Positions 57,697 through 64,000 of a stretch of DNA of 64,000 nucleotides are shown here, in pieces; position 1 is the first letter of the stretch, and every line of letters begins with the position of its first letter. This DNA is from Ruminococcus sp. Lineage in GTDB: Bacteria; Bacillota; Clostridia; Oscillospirales; Ruminococcaceae. The stretch covers positions 11,859 to 75,858 of the forward strand of contig NZ_DXUU01000002.1 in the NCBI RefSeq assembly GCF_019417665.1, given 5' to 3'. The translations under genes were made by a program, and so were the position numbers. The notes under the pieces are model-generated. The model saw nothing but the letters and a program-made list of their open reading frames with translations, was not told the origin of the DNA and ran no database searches.

Positions 57697-58863
57697 ATGA
57701 AAAGACAATACACTCCCACCCGGCGGGAAAAACCAGAACGCTGGTTTCCCCAGTACTGGCGGCGGCTGGACAAATCCCTGATTTTCACCGCACTCCTCTG
57801 TTCCGGACTGAGCATTCTCCTGCTGTATTCCATCTGGCAGAACAGCATCATCAGTGCTGTGGACGCAAGCCAATACCGCACCCAGCTGTTTTCCTGCATC
57901 CTGGGAATCATCTGCGTCCTGGTACTTTCCGTTGTGGATTATCATAAAATTGTACGGCTCTGGTTTCTCTATGCCCCCATCGCCCTGCTTCTGACCCTCC
58001 TTTGTTTCACCTCTCTGGGACACAAGCGAGCCGGAGCAGATGACCAGGCATGGCTGAATCTAGGCTTTATCCAGTTCCAGCCTTCTGAGGTGCTGAAACT
58101 CACCTTTATCCTCACCTTTGCGCTCCACCTGGCAAAGGATGAAGGCAACATGAACAAGCCCCTGCATATGCTATTACTCTGCATTCATGGTGCCATTCCC
58201 ACGGGACTCATTGCCCTGCAAGGAGACTACGGCACGGCGATCGTCTTTGCGGTCATCTTTCTGGGGATGCTGCTTTCAGCGAAAATTTCCTGGAAATATG
58301 TCCTGGGCTTGCTCTTTGCCATTCCGGCGGCACTCATTGCCGTGTGGAATTTCATCCTGGGGGATACCCACAAAAAACGTATCTTGGTGCTGCTTCACCC
58401 TGGCATGGATCCAGACGGCATCGAGTATCAGCAAGACCTGGGACTGAAAGCCCTGGCAAACGGCAAAGTTTTTGGCGTGGGGCTTTTTTCCGGAGAAGAT
58501 GCCTACGTCTCCGTGCCGGAGCTCCACAACGACTTCATGTTCGCACACGTGGGTCAGGCGCTAGGCTTCGTAGGTGCTATGGCAGTGGTGCTGGTGCTGG
58601 CATTCCTCTGCCTGAAAATCCTCTATGACGGTTACCGCTCCAAGGATAAGCTGGGCATGTTCATCTGCACCGGCGTTTTCTCCATGCTGTTCATCCACTG
58701 TGTCATGAACATTGGCATGGTACTGAAAGTTGCACCGGTTATCGGCGTGCCCTTGCCTTTCATCAGCGCCGGTGGTACGGCAACAGTGAGCATGTACATT
58801 GCACTGGGCTTCGTGGTCAGTGCGTATAGTCATAATGATAAGAGATATCGTGTTTTCGAATAA
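57697..58863 (+). CDS. rodA: Rod-shape glycosyltransferase RodA
   Basis: SEDS-family peptidoglycan polymerase of the elongation machinery. The 388 residues hold about ten membrane segments; FIQFQPSEVLKLTFIL, LQGDYGTAIVF, the catalytic Asp-like loop in the large outside region (DAYVSVPELHNDFMFA), and APVIGVPLPFISAGGTA are diagnostic. AGAAAGG precedes the ATG at 57697; an earlier frame start overlaps comM. Probably co-transcribed with comM. SpoVE/FtsW are alternatives, but HNDFMFA and the GVPLPF end favour RodA. Confidence 0.92.
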   Translation: MKRQYTPTRREKPERWFPQYWRRLDKSLIFTALLCSGLSILLLYSIWQNSIISAVDASQYRTQLFSCILGIICVLVLSVVDYHKIVRLWFLYAPIALLLTLLCFTSLGHKRAGADDQAWLNLGFIQFQPSEVLKLTFILTFALHLAKDEGNMNKPLHMLLLCIHGAIPTGLIALQGDYGTAIVFAVIFLGMLLSAKISWKYVLGLLFAIPAALIAVWNFILGDTHKKRILVLLHPGMDPDGIEYQQDLGLKALANGKVFGVGLFSGEDAYVSVPELHNDFMFAHVGQALGFVGAMAVVLVLAFLCLKILYDGYRSKDKLGMFICTGVFSMLFIHCVMNIGMVLKVAPVIGVPLPFISAGGTATVSMYIALGFVVSAYSHNDKRYRVFE

Positions 58864-58928
58864 TGCCACAATAATGCATAATGATTTGAACAGTTTTTCG
58901 TATGTGTCCCCCACAAATACGATGCAAA

Positions 58929-58999
58929 TGTAGGGGCGAACTGTGTTCGCCCGGTGGATGATTTCCAGAATCAGCGGGCGAACACAGTTCGCCCCTACA
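58929..58999. repeat. REP-like inverted pair, copy 2
   Basis: Arms 58929-58953 and 58975-58999 match those at 56000-56072 almost base for base, while the 21-base centre differs. Confidence 0.85.
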
Positions 59000-59143
59000 G
59001 TTTTATGGGTAATATTTTCCGCTTTTCTGAATATATCCGAGACATGGCATCCGCCTAAAAATACGCATAAAATAACAGATTCAGAAAAGTTAAACGATAA
59101 AATTTATTCATTGCTCATTATTCATTATGCATTATAAAGTACT

Positions 59144-59172
59144 TGCTTTTTTCCAAAAAAAATGGCATAATA
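59144..59172 (+). promoter_or_regulatory. Promoter of guaA
   Basis: TTGCTT (59144-59149), 17 bp, CATAAT (59167-59172). Confidence 0.6.
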
Positions 59173-59215
59173 AAAGAAACGAAGTGCACCCCTGCACGGA
59201 AAGGAAACGAAACCT

Positions 59216-60754
59216 ATGAAAAATCAACTGGTTCTGGTGCTGGACTTCGGCGGTCAGTACAATCAGCTTATTGCCCGGCGCATTCGGGAATGCGGCGTTT
59301 ACTGCGAAGTACTCCGCTATACCACACCTCTGGAGGAAATTGCCGCACGCAACCCTGTGGGCATTATTTTCACCGGCGGTCCCAACAGCGTCTATGACGA
59401 AAACTCGCCCCATATTGCAAAGGAAATCTTTGAAATGGGCATTCCGATCCTGGGCATCTGCTACGGCTGTCAGCTCATGGCATACACTCTGGGCGGTACA
59501 GTTTCCACCTGCACCACATCGGAATACGGAAAAACGGAAACCATCTATGACAAATCCTGCGCCCTTTTCAGCGCAGAAGAATTGCCAAAACAGGCCATCT
59601 CCTGGATGAGCCATACAGACTACATCTCCGAAGCACCAGAAGGCTTTACCATTACAGCGCACACTGAAAACTGCCCTGTTGCCGCCATGGCAAATCCAGA
59701 GAAAAAGCTTTATGCCGTACAATTTCACCCAGAGGTCAACCATACCGAGCACGGTCTGTCCATCCTGGACAGTTTCCTAAAAAACGTCTGCGGCTGCACC
59801 GGCGACTGGACCATGGGCAATTACGCTAAAACTGCCATCCAGCAAATTCGGGAAAAGGTGGGCGACGGCAGAGTACTGCTGGCATTGTCTGGCGGCGTGG
59901 ACAGCTCTGTCTGTGCAGCGCTTCTCTCCCGTGCTGTGGGCAAGAAGCTGACCTGTATTTTTGTAGACCACGGTTTTCTGCGGAAAAACGAGGGCGACGA
60001 GGTGGAAGCTGCATTTGCTGACCAGGACATCAATTTTATCCGTGTGAATGCTAAGGCTGCCTTTATGGAAAAGCTCAACGGCGTTTCTGATCCGGAAACC
60101 AAGCGAAAGACCATTGGTGAAGAATTTATCCGTGCCTTCGAACGGGAATCCAAGAAGCTGGGCACAGTAGATTTCCTGGCACAGGGCACCATTTATCCCG
60201 ATGTCATCGAAAGCGGCTCGGGGGATGCGGCTGTGATCAAGTCCCACCATAACGTAGGCGGTCTGCCAGACTACGTAGATTTCAAGGAGATCATCGAACC
60301 TCTGCGCCTGCTGTTCAAGGACGAAGTACGTCAGCTGGGCATTGAACTGGGGCTGCCGGAAAATCTGGTATGGCGTCAGCCTTTCCCAGGACCGGGTCTT
60401 GCTATCCGTATTATCGGCGAAATTACCGACGAAAAGCTGGAAATCCTCCAGGATGCAGACTGGATCTTCCGGGAAGAGATCGCAAAGGCTGGTCTGGATC
60501 GGAGCATCCACCAGTACTTTGCTGTGCTCACCAGTATGCGTTCTGTAGGCGTCATGGGCGATGGACGCACCTATGACTACACGCTGGCGCTCCGTGGTGT
60601 CACTACCACAGACTTCATGACAGCGGATTTCGCACGGATTCCCTATGAGGTGCTGGAAGTCATTTCTGCCCGGATCGTCAATGAGGTAAAGCATATCAAT
60701 CGAGTGGTGTATGATATTACCACAAAGCCGCCGGCTACGATTGAGTGGGAATAA
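59216..60754 (+). CDS. guaA: GMP synthase (glutamine-hydrolysing)
   Basis: Converts XMP to GMP with ATP and glutamine. The 512 residues show the class I amidotransferase (LGICYGCQLMAYTLGG, Cys82; AVQFHPEVNHTEHG), the PP-loop ALSGGVDSSVCAAL and the dimerisation end VVYDITTKPPATIEWE. GGAAAGGAAAC precedes the ATG. Monocistronic with its own promoter and terminator; no guanine riboswitch is evident in the leader. Confidence 0.98.
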   Translation: MKNQLVLVLDFGGQYNQLIARRIRECGVYCEVLRYTTPLEEIAARNPVGIIFTGGPNSVYDENSPHIAKEIFEMGIPILGICYGCQLMAYTLGGTVSTCTTSEYGKTETIYDKSCALFSAEELPKQAISWMSHTDYISEAPEGFTITAHTENCPVAAMANPEKKLYAVQFHPEVNHTEHGLSILDSFLKNVCGCTGDWTMGNYAKTAIQQIREKVGDGRVLLALSGGVDSSVCAALLSRAVGKKLTCIFVDHGFLRKNEGDEVEAAFADQDINFIRVNAKAAFMEKLNGVSDPETKRKTIGEEFIRAFERESKKLGTVDFLAQGTIYPDVIESGSGDAAVIKSHHNVGGLPDYVDFKEIIEPLRLLFKDEVRQLGIELGLPENLVWRQPFPGPGLAIRIIGEITDEKLEILQDADWIFREEIAKAGLDRSIHQYFAVLTSMRSVGVMGDGRTYDYTLALRGVTTTDFMTADFARIPYEVLEVISARIVNEVKHINRVVYDITTKPPATIEWE

Positions 60755-60840
60755 TGTATATATCCTCTGAAATGGTATAAATACGTGGTTTCAGCTTGTG
60801 CTATTGATGAGCGGCAACGATTTAGTATTATCTGAATCAT

Positions 60841-60885
60841 AAAAAAGACCTAACTGATTCTTGGTAGATCAGTTAGGCCTTTTTC
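60841..60885. terminator. Bidirectional terminator between guaA and the exonuclease gene
   Basis: AAAAGACCTAACTGAT and ATCAGTTAGGCCTTTTT with a nine-base loop. Confidence 0.88.
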
Positions 60886-60904
60886 CTTTATTATAGGGAG
60901 AACT

Positions 60905-61543
60905 CTACTTTTTCTTAAATACCAGATCCATGGTAAACCCATGCGATTCCCTATTGTTATATGTAATATGAGACTGCTCAATGCGTTCCTGCACACCACG
61001 CACGCTGCTGAGATTCCGCAAAATCTCAGCTGTATTTCTGGCATCAGCCAGTGCGCCGTGCTCTGTTCCGGCAAAATAGATCTGCATAGAGCCAAGTGCG
61101 CTGGTCAAATTCATAGGACGGGAAAAACCGTAGATCCGCTGGTGGATCCGCTGCAAGTCCACCCAATGGGTATAAAACATATCGTGCAGGAGATGCTCCT
61201 TCAGGTCTGCCTCCCGGAGCAGCACGGCCTGATCCGATTTGCTCCAGGTATAAAATCGGCTAGGCTCCTTGCTGCCGACCCATTGGGTGAATTCCTGTAC
61301 CGCCGCTGCATAATCCGGTGCTGAAGCCACTGTTTGGCTATTGATCCCGGTGATCCGTGTAATATGCGGCGGAATGCTGCTGTATTGGGGTCTCACATAG
61401 GTCTGAAACTCCTCCAGGAGCTCATTTTGTTCATTCAGTTTCACTGCACCAATTTCTAAAATTTCACTGCTTGCCACCAATTGCAGATCCGGGTCTCGAA
61501 TGGGTGTAAATTCCAGATCCAAAACAATTTTATTGCCGTGCAT
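60905..61543 (-). CDS. DEDDh 3'-5' exonuclease (ERI-1/RNase T-like)
   Basis: Predicted RNA or DNA exonuclease, 212 residues. The four acidic residues lie in IVLDLEFTPIRD (DxE), TWSKSDQAVL and EHGALADARNTAEIL (HxAxxDA), the DEDDh arrangement; ITRITGINSQTVASAPDY supports the ERI-1-like branch. I start at the ATG at 61543 with AAAGGGGAAG upstream; a GTG at 61549 is possible. Probably monocistronic. Confidence 0.9.
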   Translation of the reverse strand: MHGNKIVLDLEFTPIRDPDLQLVASSEILEIGAVKLNEQNELLEEFQTYVRPQYSSIPPHITRITGINSQTVASAPDYAAAVQEFTQWVGSKEPSRFYTWSKSDQAVLLREADLKEHLLHDMFYTHWVDLQRIHQRIYGFSRPMNLTSALGSMQIYFAGTEHGALADARNTAEILRNLSSVRGVQERIEQSHITYNNRESHGFTMDLVFKKK

Positions 61544-61700
61544 GTCCACTTCCCCTTTTTATCCAATTCATTGATTCTATTATATCACAACTTTTTTTAA
61601 ATTGCAATTCATTTTTGAAAAAATAAAGGATGCAGTCACATCACTACTGCATCCGTCTGTCATTGTATTAAATTGTGTTCACAGATTTCTTCAAGATCGA

Positions 61701-61859
61701 TCACACCAGACCGCACTCGTCATAATCCTTCCATTTTTCCCGATTCACATGTCGACGATGGGTAGAAAGAGCATATACCACAGCCGCAACGCCTGCTGCG
61801 ATCAGAGTCAGAACAAAAATCAGACTGCCGATTGAAGATCTCTCAGACTTTTTTTCCAT
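61701..61859 (-). CDS. 52-residue single-span membrane protein coupled to pspA
   Basis: The short protein starts MEKKSERSS, has one membrane helix (IGSLIFVLTLIAAGVAAVVY) and ends in a basic/aromatic tail (ALSTHRRHVNREKWKDYDEC then GLV). Its ATG comes one base after the pspA stop codon, so expression is coupled. Topology and position make it a candidate membrane partner or anchor of PspA, by analogy with PspB- or LiaF-type partners, without sequence proof. Confidence 0.65.
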   Translation of the reverse strand: MEKKSERSSIGSLIFVLTLIAAGVAAVVYALSTHRRHVNREKWKDYDECGLV

Positions 61860-61860
61860 G

Positions 61861-62565
61861 TTACATCATGCTCCCTTCTGTTTCCGGTTCTGCACCTGTC
61901 TGCCCCATTTCCGCCATCAGGCGCTGTAACTCTGCATCCACTTCCATATCATGCTGCAACTGCTCAAAGGTCTTTTCATCTGCAGAGCTGTCAGAACCTG
62001 CCATTTCTGCAAAAGCCGCCGCCTCTGCCTCCTGGCGCGTTACCTTTTCTTCCATGCGATTAAACTTATCCAGCGCACTAGAAGAATCCAAACCGCCCAC
62101 AGACTGTGCCAGATTCTTCTGTGTCTTTGCCATCTGAGAACGTGCTATCAGCATTGCCTGGCGGCTTTTTGCTTCTTCCAGCTTGGATTTCAGCGTCTCC
62201 ACCTGTTCCCGCACCTGCTCTGTCTGAGCAGAAATCTGCTCGTACATCTGCTGGTACTGCTTCACATCTTCGTCCGCCTTCACCTTGTTGGACAGTGCCT
62301 TTTTCGCCAGATCTACTTCACCCGCATTGAGGGCAGCCTTCGCCTTTGCTTCCCAATCTGCGGAGACCTTTACGGCATTGTCATACTGCCGCTTTGCGAT
62401 CCGCTCACTTGCCATCGCTTTACCCAACGCCTGGGTTGCCTGGCTGACTTCCTTTTGCAGATCCAGGATGATCTGCTTTACCATCTTCTCCGGATCCTCT
62501 GCCCGGTCGATCATATCATTGATATTGGCCTTGAAAACATCGCCAATTCTGGAAAAAATGCCCAT
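61861..62565 (-). CDS. pspA: PspA/IM30-family membrane stress protein
   Basis: Peripheral inner-membrane protein that stabilises damaged membranes. The 234 residues are almost entirely coiled coil: GIFSRIGDVFKANINDMIDR, EDPEKMVKQIILDLQKEV, KQYDNAV-like RQYDNAVKVSADWEAKAKAA, and LKSKLEEAKSRQAMLIARS are the family's consecutive signatures. The ATG at 62565 follows GGAGG; earlier in-frame ATGs extend into the promoter. Own full consensus promoter. The 52-residue gene is directly downstream. Confidence 0.94.
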   Translation of the reverse strand: MGIFSRIGDVFKANINDMIDRAEDPEKMVKQIILDLQKEVSQATQALGKAMASERIAKRQYDNAVKVSADWEAKAKAALNAGEVDLAKKALSNKVKADEDVKQYQQMYEQISAQTEQVREQVETLKSKLEEAKSRQAMLIARSQMAKTQKNLAQSVGGLDSSSALDKFNRMEEKVTRQEAEAAAFAEMAGSDSSADEKTFEQLQHDMEVDAELQRLMAEMGQTGAEPETEGSMM

Positions 62566-62614
62566 TATGAATTCCTCCATGATACCATTGTTTGATGCGG
62601 AATATGTTATTCTT

Positions 62615-62643
62615 ATTATATCGTATTCCCGGTCACTTGTCAA
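62615..62643 (-). promoter_or_regulatory. Promoter of pspA
   Basis: TTGACA (62643-62638), 17 bp, TATAAT (62620-62615) on the minus strand, a full vegetative consensus rather than a sigma-54 type site. Confidence 0.9.
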
Positions 62644-62790
62644 GAGAAATCTTACAAAACATTTACAAATCCCCTCTCCCATCAGCATTTCCTCCAAATT
62701 TTCCGAAAATCAGAAGAAAACGCTCTGCATTCTGCCAACTTTTTCATCGAAAATACTACAAAACACTTACAAGTGCAGCGATCCACAAAA

Positions 62791-62834
62791 CAAATGCGGC
62801 AGATACCGCACATTGCAGTACCTGCCGCATTTTC
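62791..62834. terminator. Terminator of the Thr-rich surface protein gene
   Basis: AAATGCGGCAG and CTGCCGCATTT with an inner GTAC-type extension; it lies about 30 bases past the stop on the minus strand. Confidence 0.75.
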
Positions 62835-62864
62835 ATAGACAGATCTGAAGATCATGTCACGCCG

Positions 62865-64000
62865 TTATTTTTTAAACTTTTTTCTGCACGCCAGAAGCAG
62901 AAGCAGAGATGCGCCTGCTGTCAGCATAATTGTGACACTGCGGTCATTGGTTTTCGGCGTACTGCTTACCTTACTGCTGCTGGACGATCTGTTGGAAGAA
63001 GCCCTGGCTGTCGTACTGGTTGCAGATGCCTTTACGGCACCTGTAGTAGTACCTGTGCCATTGCTGGAAATGCTGCTTGTTGTCTCTGTTCCAGAAGCGG
63101 TAGTTTCAGTTGTTGTGACATCTGTCTTACTGGAAGGCGTATGTACACCGTTATTTTCTGTGGTATTGTGCGGTGTGGTTGTCGTTTCTGTTGCAGTTGT
63201 TGTGGTGGTGGTTGTGGTAGTTGTTACAGTAGTTGATGTTGTAGGAAGTGTTCCCGTGCCCAGATATGCGTCTATCATGATCACCTGACCATCGATACCA
63301 GGCGTCACATCCTGCAATACCATATTGCCATCAGCATCTACGGTATAGGTCAGCAGTTCCAATACGCCATCCGCATTCACCCGGAAGTAAACAGGTTCTG
63401 CCACTGCGAAATCTGTCGGTGCTTCCAATTCTGTCAGGCAATATACCATATCAGGTGTCAGATCCGGCAACGGATATGCCGTACCTTCCTCCGAGATCCA
63501 AGCAGCAACGACCGTTCCCTTCTCATCGGTCAGCTGCAGCGAAGCGCCACCCAGCAGATTGCCTTCTGCATCCTGTTTCATAATTACCACTGGCGTTGTC
63601 GTTGTTTCTGTTGTGGTTACGGTGGTAGTTGTAGTGGTGGTCGTGGTTGTCGTAGTTGTGGTTGTCGTAGTCGTAGTGGTTGCATAAGAAGTTGTCGTTG
63701 TGGTTGTAGTCTCAGATTCTGTTGTCGTTGTAGTCGTGGTCTCGGATTCTGTCGTGGTTGCGGTAGTCGTAGTCGTTGTTGTGGTCGTTGTTTCAGTTGT
63801 TGTGGTCGTTGTTTCTGTCGGCTTGGTAGGACCTGCGGTAGACTGCGTGGTCTGAGCCGTTGTTGCGCTGGTGGAAGTCGTTGTATTTGCTTCCGTTGTT
63901 GTAGCAGCTGTTTCAGTTGTTGTAGTCGTTGTTTCTGTCGGCTTTGTAGGACCTGCGGTAGACTGCGTGGTCTGAGCCGTTGTTGCGCTGGTGGAAGTCG
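62865..64000 (-). CDS. Thr-rich surface protein with SpaA/Cna-B-like domain (C-terminal part)
   Basis: Partial: the frame stays open to the window edge, giving at least 378 residues. From the edge there are Thr-rich stalk repeats, then a prealbumin-like domain (VVIMKQDAEGNLLGGASLQL, CLTELEAPTDFAVAEPVYF), a second Thr/Ser stalk and a C-terminal sorting-type signal: PKTNDRS, a hydrophobic stretch (VTIMLTAGASLLLLLAC) and RKKFKK. The Lys and Glu in VIMKQD and TELEAP fit an internal isopeptide bond. PKTND departs from LPXTG, so a dedicated sortase class or a membrane-retained protein is possible. Likely cell-surface scaffold or adhesin. Confidence 0.85.
   Translation of the reverse strand, partial: TSTSATTAQTTQSTAGPTKPTETTTTTTETAATTTEANTTTSTSATTAQTTQSTAGPTKPTETTTTTTETTTTTTTTTTATTTESETTTTTTTESETTTTTTTSYATTTTTTTTTTTTTTTTTTTTVTTTETTTTPVVIMKQDAEGNLLGGASLQLTDEKGTVVAAWISEEGTAYPLPDLTPDMVYCLTELEAPTDFAVAEPVYFRVNADGVLELLTYTVDADGNMVLQDVTPGIDGQVIMIDAYLGTGTLPTTSTTVTTTTTTTTTTATETTTTPHNTTENNGVHTPSSKTDVTTTETTASGTETTSSISSNGTGTTTGAVKASATSTTARASSNRSSSSSKVSSTPKTNDRSVTIMLTAGASLLLLLACRKKFKK
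63781..64000. repeat. 120-bp tandem repeat coding a 40-residue stalk unit
   Basis: 63781-63880 and 63901-64000 are almost identical in phase with a 120-base period; the coded unit includes TSTSATTAQTTQSTAGPTKP followed by TETTTTTTET. More copies may lie beyond the window. The neighbouring 63595-63780 is ACN/GAA-type simple sequence coding Thr runs. Confidence 0.9.

Larger units (their letters stand above)
58864..59215. other. Intergenic region before guaA
   Basis: Contains the second REP-like pair, short AT-rich direct echoes of ATTCATTATGCATTAT (59120-59137 and 58868-58880), and the guaA promoter. No supported ORF or riboswitch was seen. Confidence 0.5.

Noticed and set aside
1..64000. tRNA, rRNA or prophage genes
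   Set aside because: No cloverleaf-like GTTC-containing segments, rRNA signatures or phage structural genes were recognised on reading both strands.

Overview
The window looks like chromosomal DNA of a cellulolytic, Gram-positive Ruminococcus-type gut or rumen bacterium (Oscillospiraceae). The evidence is two secreted cellulosomal glycoside hydrolases (GH74 and GH9) ending in near-identical dockerins, long Thr-rich linkers, CotF-like spore-coat genes, a sodium-pump oxaloacetate decarboxylase operon, pyruvate phosphate dikinase and Firmicutes-type rpoB/rpoC. Most transcription units start with a canonical vegetative promoter (TTGNNN, 17 bp, TATAAT) and end in GC hairpins with T tracts. Species assignment is inference.

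Layout. 0.4-3 kb: ppdK. 3.2-3.4 kb: a minus-strand mini-gene for a 38-residue hydrophobic peptide. 3.7-6.7 kb: DUF378 membrane protein and a three-gene peptidoglycan-binding operon. 6.7-8.5 kb: two tandem cassettes whose flanks are conserved while the coding sequences differ (zinc ribbon, GNAT), the downstream flank duplicating the 3' end of the neighbouring YkgJ-like gene. 8.5-12.2 kb: ilvE, a polytopic membrane protein, a VanY-like carboxypeptidase. 12.6-18.4 kb: cellulosomal GH74 and GH9. 18.4-23.3 kb: CotF-like genes, agmatine-to-putrescine genes aguA-aguB, and a secreted choline-binding-type repeat protein with a C39-like peptidase. 23.5-28.9 kb: a four-gene minus-strand operon (TerB-N/C protein, BrxD-like ATPase, small membrane protein, Lhr/BrxHI-like helicase), the strongest candidate for a poorly described defence or DNA-processing system. 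29-34 kb: CapA-like protein and the oad operon. 34.3-38.6 kb: overlapping radical SAM, class II tRNA-synthetase-like and degenerate Nudix (NrtR-like) genes, then a MATE exporter. 38.6-41.5 kb: HxlR regulator divergent from a frameshifted nitroreductase, rpsI-rplM, two small genes. 42-47.7 kb: asnB, Uma2, HD protein, pyrB with a PyrI-type zinc tail and a MITE in its leader, a lipoprotein and an unknown gene. 47.7-55.6 kb: rpoC, rpoB and a small gene coupled to rpoC. 56-64 kb: comM-like gene, rodA, guaA, an exonuclease, pspA with a 52-residue membrane partner, and the C-terminal part of a Thr-rich surface protein that runs off the window.

How it fits together. Cellulose and xyloglucan are attacked extracellularly (GH9, GH74). 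Carbon passes through PPDK and the Na+-pumping decarboxylase around the PEP/pyruvate/oxaloacetate node. Nitrogen and nucleotide genes (asnB, ilvE, aguAB, pyrB, guaA) are scattered in short transcripts. Envelope genes (RodA, VanY-like, peptidoglycan-binding proteins, PspA, MATE) recur throughout. I saw no tRNA, rRNA, CRISPR array, prophage or complete insertion sequence.
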